From assembly GCF_016918015.1 (NCBI RefSeq), contig NZ_JAERMK010000001.1, positions 1 to 64,000 of the forward strand: a stretch of DNA of 64,000 nt. Reading direction: 5' to 3'. Shown here one piece after another: positions 1 to 9,171 of the stretch. Below the pieces are notes generated by a model that worked only from the letters and a program-made list of their open reading frames with translations, had not been told where the DNA came from and did not search any database. Source of the DNA: Glycomyces sp. YM15. GTDB lineage: Bacteria; Actinomycetota; Actinomycetes; Mycobacteriales; Micromonosporaceae. The position numbers were made by a program, and so were the translations under genes. The first letter of the stretch is position 1. Each line of letters starts with the position of its first letter.

Positions 1-2
1 AA

Positions 3-274
3 GCCGGGTCGGTCACCCTGCGCCACAACAGGAAACTCCACCACATCGGCATCGGCCGCATCCACGAAGGCACCCGCGTCCTACTCATCGTCGAAGGCCT
101 CCACATCCGCGTCATCAACGCCGCCACAGGCGCACTCCTCCGCGAATTCACCCTCGACCCCGACCGCGACTACCAACCCACCGGCCGACCCAAGGACCCA
201 CCAGACCTGCATAGCAAAACAGGCCGAACCTTTGCAGGTTCGACCTGTTTCCGATGTCCTGAGACATCACACTG

Positions 275-293
<19 letters not shown>
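3..293 (+). CDS. IS481-type transposase/integrase, C-terminal fragment
   Basis: The reading frame is open from the window edge. It encodes a segment with LRHNRKLHHIGIGR, GTRVLLIVEGLHIRVINAATG and LREFTLDPDRDYQPTGRP. This is the C-terminal beta-rich tail typical of IS481/IS3-family integrase-core transposases, which lies after the DDE catalytic domain. The catalytic part would be left of the window. The frame has no stop until 291-293, inside the tRNA-Pro gene, so the last roughly 25 codons read through a hairpin into the tRNA. That suggests an end fused or truncated at the tRNA rather than a natural C-terminus. I infer an insertion or integration remnant at the tRNA 3' end. Family recognition is good; completeness and activity cannot be judged. 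Confidence 0.5.
217..250. terminator. Hairpin between transposase fragment and tRNA-Pro
   Basis: Fourteen-base arms (AAACAGGCCGAACC and GGTTCGACCTGTTT, one mismatch) enclose a six-base loop. On the minus strand it lies 25 bp past the tRNA-Pro 3' end and finishes in CCTGTTTTGC, so it probably terminates the tRNA transcript. It can also act on the plus strand. Confidence 0.55.
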
Positions 294-348
<55 letters not shown>

Positions 349-433
349 TTTTCCGCCGCGTTGTCCGCAGCGGTGACAACTTTAGCCTATAGCCCCTGGG
401 GCCCCGGAGGCGAGGTCCCCAGTGTGAGACTGG

Positions 434-1825
434 CTATTTGCGCTTGTCCTTCTTGCGGGATTCGCGGGGTTTGACCACCAGTTCGATGGGTGTACCCACG
501 AAGCCGAAGTCTTCCCGGAGCTTGCGCTGGATGAACTTCAGGTACTGCTTGTCGAACGGCGCGTTCGTGAAGAGGATGAAGCGCGGCGGTTCGGCGGCGG
601 CCTGGGTCGCGTAGATGACCTTCGGGGCCTTGTTCGCACGCACCGGGTGCGGCGTCGCGGCCTGAAGGTCGCTGATCCACTTGTTCAGCTCGCCGGTGCT
701 GATGCGCTGGCCCCAGCCTTCGAGGGCTTCGCGCAGCGAGCGGGCGATCTTCTCGACGGCGCGGCCGGTCATGGCCGAGACGTTCACGCGCGGGGCCCAG
801 GAGACCTGGCCCAGCTCGCGGTCGATCTCCTTCTCGAGGTAATAGCGCCGGTCCTCGTCCACGAGGTCCCATTTGTTGAACGCCAGGACCATCGCGCGGC
901 CGGACTCGGTGACCTGCGTCAGGACCCGCTGGTCCTGCTCGCTGATGGGCTCGGAGGCGTCGAGGAGGACGAGGGCGACCTCGGCGGCCTCGACGGCCGC
1001 CTCCGTCCGCAGCGAGGCGTAGTACTCCGTGCCCGAGGCGAATTTGACGCGCTTGCGCAGACCCGCGGTGTCCACCAGGATCCAGTCCTCGCCGTCGATC
1101 TCCACGACGGAGTCGACCGGGTCGACCGTGGTCCCGGCGACGTTGTCGACGACCGCGCGCTCCTCGCCGGCGATGCGGTTGAGGAGGCTCGACTTGCCGA
1201 CGTTCGGGCGGCCGACGAGGGCCACCTTGCGGGGCCCGCGCTCCTTGAGCTGCCCCGTGGGCTGCTCGGGGAACGCCCAGATGATCTTGTCGAGCAGATC
1301 GCCCGAGTTGCGGCCGTGGAGGGCTGAGATCGGGAACGGCTCGCCGAGGCCCAGGCTCCACAGCTCGTGGACTTCGGCTTCCTGGCGCTCCGAGTCGGCC
1401 TTGTTGGCCACCAGGAGGACCGGTTTGCGGGTCGAGCGCAGGATGCGCACGGCCGCCTCGTCGGCGTCGGTGGGGCCCACACGCGAGTCGACCACGAACA
1501 CGATCACGTCCGCGGTGCGCATCGCCAGCTCGGCCTGCAGGGCGATGGACTTCGCCATGCCCTCGGCGTCCGGGTCCCAGCCGCCGGTGTCGATCAGGCT
1601 GAACTCCCGCCCGGCCCACTCGGCGTCGTACGCCACCCGGTCGCGGGTCACACCCGGTTCGTCCTGCACCACCGCGGCGCGGCGGCCCAGGATGCGGTTG
1701 ACCAGTGTCGACTTGCCCACGTTGGGGCGGCCGACCACGGCCACCGTCGGGACCGGACCACGTTCCTCGACGTCGTCGCTCTCGCTCCAACCGTCGTCGT
1801 CGGTCCAGGTCGCTTCGTCAGTCAT
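434..1825 (-). CDS. der: Ribosome biogenesis GTPase Der (EngA)
   Basis: Tandem-GTPase factor for 50S subunit maturation. The first G domain has P-loop GRPNVGKST (about residues 32-40), then DTGGW and NKAD. The second has a repeated P-loop GRPNVGKSS near residue 205, DTAGL and NKWD. A C-terminal KH-like domain ends in a Lys/Arg-rich tail (RKKDKRK). The 463-residue length is normal. The ATG at 1825 is preferred over an in-frame TTG one codon upstream; it overlaps the cmk stop by 8 nt, so translation is probably coupled to cmk. It is the last gene of the minus-strand scp-rlu-cmk-der run, an order conserved in actinobacteria. The acidic N-terminal extension of about 25 residues is typical of high-GC Gram-positives. 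Confidence 0.97.
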   Translation of the reverse strand: MTDEATWTDDDGWSESDDVEERGPVPTVAVVGRPNVGKSTLVNRILGRRAAVVQDEPGVTRDRVAYDAEWAGREFSLIDTGGWDPDAEGMAKSIALQAELAMRTADVIVFVVDSRVGPTDADEAAVRILRSTRKPVLLVANKADSERQEAEVHELWSLGLGEPFPISALHGRNSGDLLDKIIWAFPEQPTGQLKERGPRKVALVGRPNVGKSSLLNRIAGEERAVVDNVAGTTVDPVDSVVEIDGEDWILVDTAGLRKRVKFASGTEYYASLRTEAAVEAAEVALVLLDASEPISEQDQRVLTQVTESGRAMVLAFNKWDLVDEDRRYYLEKEIDRELGQVSWAPRVNVSAMTGRAVEKIARSLREALEGWGQRISTGELNKWISDLQAATPHPVRANKAPKVIYATQAAAEPPRFILFTNAPFDKQYLKFIQRKLREDFGFVGTPIELVVKPRESRKKDKRK

Positions 1826-2495
1826 CAATGTCCCTGTTGTTCAGCAAGGCCAGAATCTTGGCCACTACCTCCACGATCGGCAGCGTCGTGGAGTCGATCA
1901 CCACGGCCCCCTCCGGAGCCTCCAGGGGTTTGGTGGTCTTCGAGTCGGCGGTGTCCCGCCGTTCGATGTCCTTCGCGGTGGCGTTCGCGTCGGCGCCGTT
2001 CTCGGCCGCGCGGCGCTTGGCGCGCTCGACCGGGTCGGCGGTCAGGTAGACCTTCACGTCGGCGTCGGGGGCGACGACCGAGACGATGTCGCGGCCTTCG
2101 ACCACGATGCCCGCCTTGGCATCGGCGATGATCCGCCGCTGCTCGTCGATGAGGAACTTCCGCACCGACTTGTTCCCGGCCACCGCCGAGACCGCCTTCG
2201 TGACGTCGTCGCCGCGGATCGCCAGGTCGGCGTCCTCCCCGTCGACGCGGGTGAACGGGTCCTCGGGGGTGGTCCCGAATTCGAGCTTCGCGTTCTTCAC
2301 GGTCTTGGTGACCTGCGCGGTCTGCGAGGGGTCGACGCCGGCGTTGAGGACCGCCAGCGTCGCGGCGCGGTACATGGCGCCGGTGTCGAGGTACGCGGCT
2401 TCGATCGCGGTCGCCAAAGTCTTGGCCACGGTCGACTTCCCGGCCCCGGACGGGCCGTCGATCGCGACGACCGGTCCGCTCTTCTGCTCAGGCAC
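1818..2495 (-). CDS. cmk: Cytidylate kinase
   Basis: Phosphorylates CMP and dCMP to the diphosphates with ATP; cytosolic. The N-terminus [20 protein letters not shown] carries the P-loop GPSGAGKST, followed by DTGAMYR, the substrate-binding motif of the family, and later the RGDDVT and [10 protein letters not shown] regions. The 225-residue length matches bacterial Cmk. The start is GTG at 2495. The stop overlaps the der start by 8 nt. Its neighbours, a YccF gene upstream and rluB beyond it, follow the usual actinobacterial order apart from the inserted yccF. Confidence 0.96.
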   Translation of the reverse strand: MPEQKSGPVVAIDGPSGAGKSTVAKTLATAIEAAYLDTGAMYRAATLAVLNAGVDPSQTAQVTKTVKNAKLEFGTTPEDPFTRVDGEDADLAIRGDDVTKAVSAVAGNKSVRKFLIDEQRRIIADAKAGIVVEGRDIVSVVAPDADVKVYLTADPVERAKRRAAENGADANATAKDIERRDTADSKTTKPLEAPEGAVVIDSTTLPIVEVVAKILALLNNRDIDD

Positions 2496-2632
2496 TGTCG
2501 CGCTCCGTTCTTCAACTGCAAACCAAGCAAACCTACATCATGCCCGGTTCTACCTGGTAACCCGCGGCGAACGCCTGCGGAGCCGCAAGCGCGCGCGGCC
2601 GGGAATGACCTCGCCATCGGGGACGCCGCGGT

Positions 2633-3007
2633 TCAGCGGCGCTCGACCACCCGCGCGCCCATCGGCCACAGCGCCATCGGGATCATCTTCCAGTTCGCCA
2701 CCGCCAGCGGGATGCCGATGATGGTGATCGCCTGCAGGAACCCGGTGACGAGGTGCGCCAGCGCGAGCTCCCACCCGAAGAGGATCAGCCACAGGACGTT
2801 GCCAAGCAGCGAGAAGCACCCGGCGTTCCGGTCGTACACGACCGTGCGCCCGAAGGGCCACAGCACGTATCCGGCCAGCCGCATGTTCGCGATGCCGAAC
2901 GGGATGGTGACGATGAAGATGCAGAAGAGCAGGCCCGTGAAGAAGTACCCGATGGCGAGCCAGAGCCCGGCCAGGACGAACCAGATCACGTTCAGAATGG
3001 TTGACAT
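2633..3007 (-). CDS. YccF-domain inner membrane protein
   Basis: A 124-residue protein with two copies of a membrane module. Each ends in a motif of the type P-x-x-x-A-N-x-x-x-x-x-x-x-L-W-P-x-G: IPFGIANMRLAGYVLWPFGR near residues 35-54 and IPLAVANWKMIPMALWPMG near 98-116. This duplicated pattern is the signature of the YccF (DUF307) family, small membrane proteins of unknown function. Three or four hydrophobic helices are visible. It lies between rluB and cmk in the same orientation, an insertion relative to the usual order. The start is an ATG at 3007. Function is not known. Confidence 0.85.
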   Translation of the reverse strand: MSTILNVIWFVLAGLWLAIGYFFTGLLFCIFIVTIPFGIANMRLAGYVLWPFGRTVVYDRNAGCFSLLGNVLWLILFGWELALAHLVTGFLQAITIIGIPLAVANWKMIPMALWPMGARVVERR

Positions 3008-3051
3008 GCCCGAACCCTAACCGGGCCTTGCCCTTCCGTCAGTACAGCAGG

Positions 3052-3789
3052 CTAGAGTCCGACCTCGCGGAACAGCTCTCCGACCTCGTTCGGGGTGAGC
3101 CTGCGGATCGTCCCCGGCTTGAGGTTCCGCAGCTTGACCGGCCCCATCTCGGTGCGCACGAGGCGCGAGACGTGGTGCCCGACCTCGTCCATGAGTCGCC
3201 TCACAATGTGCTTGCGGCCCTCGTGGATGGTGATCTCGATCAACGACTGCCCGGCGTGCTCGTCGATGATCTTGAGCTTGTCGGCCTTGGCGAGGCCGTC
3301 CTCGAGCTCGACGCCCTTGAGCAGCTTGTTCCAGGTGGCGCGGTCCATGATCCCGGCGACCTGCGCGCGGTAGACCTTCGGGAGGCCGTGCGAGGGGTGC
3401 ATGATGCGGTTGGCGAGCTCCCCGTCGTTGGTGAGCAGCAGCAGGCCCTCGGAGTCGGTGTCGAGCCGGCCCACGTGGAAGACGCGCTGGTCGATGCCCT
3501 TGGCGATGCCGGCGAGCGAGGGGCGGCCTTCGTCGTCCTCCATGGTCGAGATGATGCCGCGCGGCTTGTTGATCGCGAAGTACACCTTGTCGACGTCGGT
3601 CACGACCCGCTTGCCCGAGACGTGGATGATGTCCTTCGACGTGTCCACGCGCTGGCCGAGGTGGGCGCGCTCACCGTTGACCTTCACCTTGCCGCGGGAG
3701 ATCAGGTCCTCTGCGGCACGGCGGGAGGCGATCCCGGCCTGCGACAGCACTTTCTGCAGGCGGATGCCCTCTTCGTCAGCGTTGTTCAT
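3052..3789 (-). CDS. rluB: RsuA/RluB-family rRNA pseudouridine synthase
   Basis: Isomerises a uridine in 23S rRNA (RluB-type, helix 80 region) by family assignment. An N-terminal S4 RNA-binding domain (IRLQKVLSQAGIASRRAAED, residues about 9-28) is followed by the catalytic domain. That domain contains GRLDTDSEGLLLLTNDGEL, in which the Asp of GRLDxDSxGLL is the catalytic residue, and the KVYRAQVAG and GRKHIVRRLM motifs. The length of 245 residues is typical. The start at 3789 overlaps the scpB stop by 14 nt, indicating operon expression. RluB versus another RsuA-family specificity cannot be separated from sequence alone; synteny with the scpB-rluB-cmk order favours RluB. Confidence 0.93.
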   Translation of the reverse strand: MNNADEEGIRLQKVLSQAGIASRRAAEDLISRGKVKVNGERAHLGQRVDTSKDIIHVSGKRVVTDVDKVYFAINKPRGIISTMEDDEGRPSLAGIAKGIDQRVFHVGRLDTDSEGLLLLTNDGELANRIMHPSHGLPKVYRAQVAGIMDRATWNKLLKGVELEDGLAKADKLKIIDEHAGQSLIEITIHEGRKHIVRRLMDEVGHHVSRLVRTEMGPVKLRNLKPGTIRRLTPNEVGELFREVGL

Positions 3790-4528
3790 CTTCCTCGATA
3801 TCCGTCACGTCGTCCGGTAGGAACGGGGCCAACTCTGGTAGCTGGTCGACCGTGTCCAGTCCGATTTTTTCCAAGAACAGGGTGGTGGTGCGGTAGAGCG
3901 TCGCCGTCGAGTCCGGGTCGGTCCCGCACTCCTCGACCAGGCCGCGCGCCACCAGCGTGCGCATGACGCCGTCGCAGTTGACCCCCCGGATGGCCGAGAT
4001 GCGGCCGCGGGTGACCGGCTGCCGGTAGGCCACCACGGCGAGCGTCTCCAGCGCCGCCTTGGTGAGGCGGGCGGAGGCGCCGTCGGTGACGAACCGCTCC
4101 ACGTAGCGCGCGTAATCGGCCCGGGTGTAGAAGCGCCAGCCTCCGGCTTGGCGACGCAGATCGAATCCGCGTCCGTCACCAGTGTATTCGGCGCTGAGTC
4201 GGCCCAGTTGCTCGCGCACCTGTGAACGTGGCCGCTCCAATACCGAGGAGAGGAATTCCTCGCTCAGGGGTTCTTCGGCGATCATGAGGATCGCCTCCAG
4301 GACCGCGCCGAGGTCGACGTCGTCGGGGACGGGGCTGGTGGCCGTGGCCTCGGGTTCCTCGTCCTCTTCGGGTTCGGCGCGGGTCTGGAGGGCGGCCGAG
4401 TACTCGTCCTCGTTCGGTGGTTCGTCGGCGGGCGTGTCCGGTCGCAGCGGCGCGGCCTCCTGGCGCGCGCCAGGCATCTTCCACGTCGCCAGGTCTTGTT
4501 CGAGGGACTCCCCCAGGTGCTCGGTCAT
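3776..4528 (-). CDS. scpB: Segregation and condensation protein ScpB
   Basis: Winged-helix partner of ScpA in the SMC-kleisin condensin complex. A disordered acidic N-terminus of about 75 residues precedes the core, which starts near DLGAVLEAILMIAEEPLSEE and has the diagnostic ALETLAVVAYRQPVTRGRIS followed by IRGVNCDGVMRTLVARGLVEE. The ATG at 4528 forms an ATGA overlap with the scpA stop and has a GGAGG box 10 nt upstream. It encodes 250 residues. The open frame continues far upstream inside scpA, but that part is the shadow of scpA. The stop overlaps rluB. Confidence 0.95.
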   Translation of the reverse strand: MTEHLGESLEQDLATWKMPGARQEAAPLRPDTPADEPPNEDEYSAALQTRAEPEEDEEPEATATSPVPDDVDLGAVLEAILMIAEEPLSEEFLSSVLERPRSQVREQLGRLSAEYTGDGRGFDLRRQAGGWRFYTRADYARYVERFVTDGASARLTKAALETLAVVAYRQPVTRGRISAIRGVNCDGVMRTLVARGLVEECGTDPDSTATLYRTTTLFLEKIGLDTVDQLPELAPFLPDDVTDIEEDEQR

Positions 4529-5403
4529 GTGCTCGATTCCTCCCCCGCTGTTGCTTCCGGTTCTGCGGGTGTGCCCGCGTATTCGTCGACGTCGATCTCG
4601 GTGTTGCCGGTGCCGCCGAGCCATCGCACCGTGAGCTCGCCGAGCGCCTGCATCTGCTCGAAGCCGACCAGGGCCTCGCGGTAGAGCTCCAGGAGGGCCA
4701 GGAACCGCGCGACCACTTCGAGGTGGGATTCGCAGTCGGAGGTGAGGGCTCGGAAGGTCGCGGTGTGGACGCGCTGGAGGCGGCGGGAGAGGATCACGGC
4801 GTGCTCGCGCACCGAGACGCGCTGCATGTGGATGTGGCCGGTGCCGACGGTGGGCGGCGGTTTGGGGACCATCGCCTTGGCCGCCAAGGCGGCGAAGGCT
4901 TCGGGGGTGAGGTCGAGGACGAGTTCGGGGAGGAGGCCTTTGTAGCGGTCTTCGAGGCCGACGTTGCGGGGGATGCGGGTCGAGGCGGACTCGACGAACA
5001 TCGCGAGCGCCCCGGCGGCCTCCTTGTAGGCCTTGTACTGCAGGAGGCGGGCGAAGAGGAGGTCGCGGGCTTCGAGGAGCGCGAGGTCCTCTTCGTCGTC
5101 GACGACGGTCCCGGGCAGGAGCCGGGCGGTCTTGAGGTCCAGGAGGGTGGCGGCGATGAGGAGGAACTCGGAGGTCTCCTCGAGGTTCCAGGCGTCGTCG
5201 AGGCCGGTGACGTAGGCGATGAACTCGGAGGCGACCTGGTGGAGGGCGAGTTCGGTGACGTCGAGCTTGTGCTTGCCGATGAGCTGGAGCAGCAGGTCGA
5301 ACGGGCCCTCGAAGTTGGCGAGCCGGACGTGGAAGCCGCTCTCGGCCTCCTCCGGTTCGCCCTCCCGCTGGGTCGGGAGCTGGGGCGGCTGCTGGTCGGT
5401 CAC
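4525..5403 (-). CDS. scpA: Segregation and condensation protein ScpA (kleisin)
   Basis: Kleisin subunit that bridges the SMC heads with ScpB. Residues 25-45 contain the hallmark FHVRLANFEGPFDLLLQLI. Next come FIAYVTGLDDAWNLEETSEF and LLIAATLLDLKTARLLPG, the standard N-terminal helical region. The C-terminal winged helix includes VARFLALLELYREALVGFEQ. It is 292 residues long with start GTG at 5403. The gene lies 91 bp downstream of parA and overlaps scpB by four bases (ATGA), so ParA-ScpA-ScpB form a chromosome-organisation operon. Confidence 0.95.
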   Translation of the reverse strand: MTDQQPPQLPTQREGEPEEAESGFHVRLANFEGPFDLLLQLIGKHKLDVTELALHQVASEFIAYVTGLDDAWNLEETSEFLLIAATLLDLKTARLLPGTVVDDEEDLALLEARDLLFARLLQYKAYKEAAGALAMFVESASTRIPRNVGLEDRYKGLLPELVLDLTPEAFAALAAKAMVPKPPPTVGTGHIHMQRVSVREHAVILSRRLQRVHTATFRALTSDCESHLEVVARFLALLELYREALVGFEQMQALGELTVRWLGGTGNTEIDVDEYAGTPAEPEATAGEESST

Positions 5404-5494
5404 GCACGCAAGCTTAGACGGGCGTTCCGGACACGACGGGGTGAACTCTGGGTTTCAAGCGCTGGAGAGCGATCGGGTCCCGGTTCCTGCGCTT

Positions 5495-6421
5495 CTACTT
5501 GTCTGTCGCGGCGATGAGCTCGCGGGCGAGTTGGCGGTAGGCGCGGGCGCCCGATGAGGCGGGGGCCCAGGTGGTGATGGGCTCGCCCGCGACGGTGGTC
5601 TCGGGGAAGCGCACGGTCCGGGTGATGACAGTGGAGAACACCTTGTCGCCGAAGGCTTCCACGACCCTTTGGAGCACCTGGCGCGAGTGGGTGGTGCGGG
5701 AGTCGTACATGGTCGCCAGGATGCCGTCGAGTTCGAGGTCGTAGTTGAGGCGTTCGCGGACCTTGTCGACGGTGTCGAGGAGGAGGGCGACACCGCGCAG
5801 CGAGAAGAACTCGCACTCGAGCGGGACGAGCACGGAGTGGGCGGCGGTGAGCGCGTTGATCGTCAAGAGCCCCAAGGAGGGCTGGCAGTCGATGAGGATG
5901 TAGTCGAAGTCGGGGATGACCGGTCGCAGGACGCGGGAGAGGGTCTGCTCGCGGGCGACCTCGTTGACGAGCTGGATCTCGGCGGCCGAGAGGTCGATGT
6001 TGGCCGGGAGGAGGCGCAGGCCCGCGACGTTGGTCTTGACCATGACGTCGTCGATGTCGACGTCGTCCTGCATGAGGAGGTTGTAGACCGTCAGGTCGAG
6101 CGTGTGGGGGTTGGTGCCGAAGCCGACGGAGAGGGCGCCCTGCGGGTCGAAGTCGACGAGGAGGACCTTCCGGCCGTATTCGGCAAGGGCCGCACCGAGG
6201 TTGATGGTCGTGGTGGTCTTGCCGACCCCGCCCTTCTGGTTGGCCATGGCGATGACGCGGGCAGGACCGTGGCGTTCCAGCGGCTGGGGCTGCGGGATCT
6301 CGCGCTTGTTCGTGTAGGCCTCGGGGTCGGGCGAGGAGAGGTCCTCGGTTCCGTCAGCGGGAGGCATCTGCGCGGCACCGCGCAGGGCCGCCCATTTGTC
6401 GTTGCTGTCCACACTGCTCAT
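5495..6421 (-). CDS. parA: ParA-family chromosome partitioning ATPase
   Basis: MinD/ParA ATPase with deviant Walker A KGGVGKTTTTINL (about residues 65-77), Walker A' VDFDPQGALS and Walker B DYILIDCQPSLGLL. The 308-residue protein has a roughly 50-residue N-terminal extension. No parB or parS site is adjacent. This copy belongs to the ald-parA-scpA-scpB neighbourhood, not the oriC-proximal parAB pair, and is equivalent by position to M. tuberculosis Rv1708. It probably helps load or position the SMC complex or other cargo; that role is inferred. Confidence 0.92.
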   Translation of the reverse strand: MSSVDSNDKWAALRGAAQMPPADGTEDLSSPDPEAYTNKREIPQPQPLERHGPARVIAMANQKGGVGKTTTTINLGAALAEYGRKVLLVDFDPQGALSVGFGTNPHTLDLTVYNLLMQDDVDIDDVMVKTNVAGLRLLPANIDLSAAEIQLVNEVAREQTLSRVLRPVIPDFDYILIDCQPSLGLLTINALTAAHSVLVPLECEFFSLRGVALLLDTVDKVRERLNYDLELDGILATMYDSRTTHSRQVLQRVVEAFGDKVFSTVITRTVRFPETTVAGEPITTWAPASSGARAYRQLARELIAATDK

Positions 6422-6592
6422 TTCTTCGCGCCTCCGGGTGCGAGGTCGACACCGGGTGCCGGGCGTCTCACCATTGCCTGTCTTAGCGACTGTACGTCAG
6501 TGTAACGAGGCTGTCGACGGCTTGGGAGACTCCGAGGCACCCGGCGTGAGTTCGCCCGCTGCGCGGAGCGCGGCCCAGGTCCTGTCAGGACG

Positions 6593-7714
6593 TCAGTTCT
6601 CCGCGAGCACCTGCGCGATCGGCTTGAGCGGCAGGTGGTGCGTGATCGCGACGGGTTCGTTGACCGCTTGCCCGGCATACGTGTTGAGGCCCAGCGCGAG
6701 GGCCGGGTCGGCCTTCAGCGCTTCGACCCAGCCGAGGTTGGCGAGCTTCATGACGTACGGGAGCGTGGCGTTCGTGAGCGCGTACGTCGACGTGTTCGGC
6801 ACGGCCCCGGGCATGTTCGCGACGCAGTAGAAGAGCTTGCCCGCGTGGGTGAACGTGGGGTCGTCATGGGTCGTGGCCTTCGAGTGCGCGAAGCAGCCGC
6901 CCTGGTCGATCGCGATGTCGACGAGGACCGCGCCGTCCTTCATCTCGGCGAGCACTTCGTCGTCGACCACGGTGGGGGCCTTGGCTCCCGGGACGAGGAC
7001 GGCGCCGATGACGAGGTCGGCCTCGCGGCAGGCGCGTTTGACCTCGAAGCGGTTGGAGACGATGGTGCGCAGGCGGCCCTGGTAGAGGTCGTCGGCGGCG
7101 TGGAGCTTGTCGACGTTGAGGTCGAGGAGCTCAACGTCGGCGCGCATCCCGACACTGATGGCGGCGGCGTTCATGCCGGAGACGCCCGCGCCGATGATGA
7201 CCACGCGCGCGGGCGCGGTCCCGGGGACGCCGCCCATGAGGGTGCCGCGGCCGCCTTCGGGCCGCTGCAGGTGGTACGCGCCGGCCTGGACGGCGAGGCG
7301 CCCGGCCACTTCGCTCATCGGCGCCAGGAGCGGGAGGCGCCCGTCGGGGGTCTGCACGGTCTCGTAGGCGATGCCGGTGATGTGGCGCTCCAGCAGCGCG
7401 TCGGTGCATTCGGCGCTCGCGGCCAGGTGGAGGTAGGTGAAGAGGGTCTGACCGGGCCGCATCCGGTGGAACTCGTCCTGGATCGGCTCCTTGACCTTGA
7501 GGACGAGATCGCCTGCGCCCCAGGTGGAATCGGCGTCAGGGCAGATGAGGGCCCCGGCCTCGCGGTAGTCGGCGTCGGTGATCGCGGAGCCGAGGCCGGC
7601 CCCGGTCTCGATCGCGACGTCGTGGCCGGCGGCGACGAGCTCGTGGACCCCGGCGGGGGTGAGGGCGACGCGGTACTCGTTGTTCTTGATCTCGCGGGGG
7701 ACGGCGACTTTCAC
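6593..7714 (-). CDS. ald: Alanine dehydrogenase
   Basis: NAD-dependent oxidative deamination of L-alanine to pyruvate and ammonia. The protein begins MKVAVPREIKNNEYRVALTP, the conserved N-terminus with the substrate-binding Arg and Lys. It continues with the Rossmann motif VVIIGAGVSGMNAAAISVGM, then DIAIDQGGC and the THDDPTFTHAGKLFYCVANMPGAVP region (catalytic His and Asp). I chose GTG at 7714 because it is preceded by GGAAGGAA and gives 373 residues, the normal size; the open frame extends about 50 codons further upstream without family similarity. The 171-bp gap to parA contains a short GTCCTGACAGGAC dyad, but no convincing terminator. Confidence 0.96.
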   Translation of the reverse strand: MKVAVPREIKNNEYRVALTPAGVHELVAAGHDVAIETGAGLGSAITDADYREAGALICPDADSTWGAGDLVLKVKEPIQDEFHRMRPGQTLFTYLHLAASAECTDALLERHITGIAYETVQTPDGRLPLLAPMSEVAGRLAVQAGAYHLQRPEGGRGTLMGGVPGTAPARVVIIGAGVSGMNAAAISVGMRADVELLDLNVDKLHAADDLYQGRLRTIVSNRFEVKRACREADLVIGAVLVPGAKAPTVVDDEVLAEMKDGAVLVDIAIDQGGCFAHSKATTHDDPTFTHAGKLFYCVANMPGAVPNTSTYALTNATLPYVMKLANLGWVEALKADPALALGLNTYAGQAVNEPVAITHHLPLKPIAQVLAEN

Positions 7715-7913
7715 GTGCGGGTTCCTTCCGAAGCGTTGTGCCAGTTCGGGGCCGGTCGGCATCCCGCACGGGCAGTCTAGGACGCCAGACGTCCAGGAGC
7801 CCGCATTCCTTGTGGGTTCAGCGGTTCGGACGGCGTCGTCGCCGTGATCGTAAGGCGGCCCGCCGCACAACGATGCGACGGGCCATGTGAGCGTGCGCCT
7901 TGGATATTGCGGG

Positions 7914-8477
7914 TCAGTTTCGGTCGAGGTGCAGTTTCGTAAGGGTCAGCGCGAGGGCGCACACGCCGTTGCGGATCTCGCCGTCGGCGACGGCCGCGAG
8001 GGCCTTCTCGAGGTCCCACCAGACGAGTTCGATGTGGGTCTCCTCATCGGTGCGCTCATGGCGCTCGGCCTCGGGGACGAGCGAGATGCCGGTGGCGAGG
8101 TAGTAGTGGATGAGCTCGTCCGAGATGCCCGGGGTCGTGTAGTACTCGCCGAGCTTGACGAGCTCGGCCGCCTGCAGGTCGACCTCCTCGGCGAGCTCGC
8201 GGCGCGCGGCGACGGCCGGGTCCTCGTCCTCGATGTCGCGCAGGCCCGCCGGGAACTCCCACATCTGCTCCTTGGGCGGGACGCGGTACTGGCGGATGAG
8301 GCCGACGCGGCCCTGCTCGTCGATCGGCACGGTGACGACCGCGCCGACGTGCTTCAGGAATTCGCGCCGGGCGGTGCCCCCGCCGGGCATCGCGATGGTC
8401 TCGGCGGTCAGGTCGTAGGCCCAGCCGCGGTGGATGGTTTCGCTGTCGAGGACTCGGTACTCATGCACGAGGGCCAC
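7914..8477 (-). CDS. NUDIX hydrolase, ADP-ribose pyrophosphatase type
   Basis: Hydrolyses a nucleoside-diphosphate sugar, most likely ADP-ribose. The Nudix box runs from GLRDIEDEDPAVAARRELAE to EVDL (consensus GX5EX7REUXEEXGU, slightly expanded), preceded by EQMWEFPAG. The 187-residue size and the ISDELIHYYLATGI loop fit the ADPRase subgroup. The GTG at 8477 gives the start MALVHEYRVL, and a second GTG lies three codons downstream. No strong Shine-Dalgarno is visible, so the exact start is uncertain. Position between ald and pyrG matches the M. tuberculosis Rv1700 locus, except that a TetR/MFS/DUF805 insertion separates it from pyrG here. Confidence 0.9.
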   Translation of the reverse strand: MALVHEYRVLDSETIHRGWAYDLTAETIAMPGGGTARREFLKHVGAVVTVPIDEQGRVGLIRQYRVPPKEQMWEFPAGLRDIEDEDPAVAARRELAEEVDLQAAELVKLGEYYTTPGISDELIHYYLATGISLVPEAERHERTDEETHIELVWWDLEKALAAVADGEIRNGVCALALTLTKLHLDRN

Positions 8478-8500
8478 AGTAGTCCGCTCAGGTTTCGGGA

Positions 8501-9040
8501 TCAGGATTCTCCGGCGGCGTCCTTGAGACGCCGCAGGATCGCGTCGACGGTCTCCCGGGACGGCAACGGGGCGCCGGAGAGGGCCGACAGGAACAGGCCG
8601 TCGCCGACGAGGCGCACGATCTCCGCGGTGATCGGGTCCTCGATCTGCTCCCTGAGGAGCGCGGCCCAGCCTTCGAAGATGAAGAGCACGTCCGCTTGCG
8701 CGGTCTCGGAGAGCTGGTCTTTGCCGCGCATGGCGGTGAGCAGGGCCCACAGGCCCGCGGCGGACTCCGCCGACTCGATCTCGGAGACGCGCAGGAAGGT
8801 CTCGACCGCGCCGGCCTCTCGCGCTCTGGCGATGTTGGCCTCCTCCTGCTCGCGGAAGCGGCGGGCCAGGCCGTCGTACAAATCGGGCTTGGACCTGAAG
8901 TGGTAGAGCAGGCCGCCTTTGGAGACGCCGGCCTCGGCGGCGACCTTCTCCAAGGTCACGCCCGCGCTGCCCTCGTCGACGAGGAGGCGCTGGAGCGCGT
9001 TCAGGATGCGGTCCCGGGTGGTGATCTCCGGCTCTTTCAT
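8501..9040 (-). CDS. TetR-family transcriptional repressor of the adjacent MFS pump
   Basis: A 179-residue TetR regulator. The N-terminal HTH spans TTRDRILNALQRLLVDEGSA to GVTLEKVAAEAGVSKGGLLY and HF (residues about 7-50), followed by a ligand-binding domain resembling TetR_C-type regulators of drug exporters. The ATG at 9040 has AGGAGGAAAC directly upstream. It is divergent from a DHA2 MFS transporter, and the two starts flank a perfect 24-bp palindrome (9058-9081). The simplest model is autorepression plus repression of the pump, relieved by the exported ligand. The ligand is unknown. Confidence 0.92.
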   Translation of the reverse strand: MKEPEITTRDRILNALQRLLVDEGSAGVTLEKVAAEAGVSKGGLLYHFRSKPDLYDGLARRFREQEEANIARAREAGAVETFLRVSEIESAESAAGLWALLTAMRGKDQLSETAQADVLFIFEGWAALLREQIEDPITAEIVRLVGDGLFLSALSGAPLPSRETVDAILRRLKDAAGES

Positions 9041-9057
9041 GTTTCCTCCTGATGCCA

Positions 9058-9081
9058 ACTGTACCGTCCGGACGGTACAGT
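9058..9081. promoter_or_regulatory. TetR operator, perfect 24-bp palindrome
   Basis: The half-site ACTGTACCGTCC is followed immediately by its exact reverse complement, GGACGGTACAGT. The site begins 17 bp upstream of the TetR start codon and ends about 90 bp before the MFS start, so it covers the divergent promoter region. Its symmetry and place make it the likely TetR binding site. Confidence 0.85.
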
Positions 9082-9171
9082 CGAGGGGTATGTCGACCTC
9101 CGGCATGCCCGGCGTCTGGGATGCCGCCTCGCGAGCCGTGCCGCGGCTCACGTCAAGAAAGAGTGAAACCC

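Noticed and set aside
4529-5407. Extension of the scpB frame upstream through scpA
   Set aside because: The Arg/Pro-rich translation is the +1 shadow of scpA; the ATGA overlap gives the true scpB start.
5495-6421. Plasmid-type partition system
   Set aside because: ParA sits in the conserved ald-parA-scpAB chromosome neighbourhood with no ParB or parS next to it.
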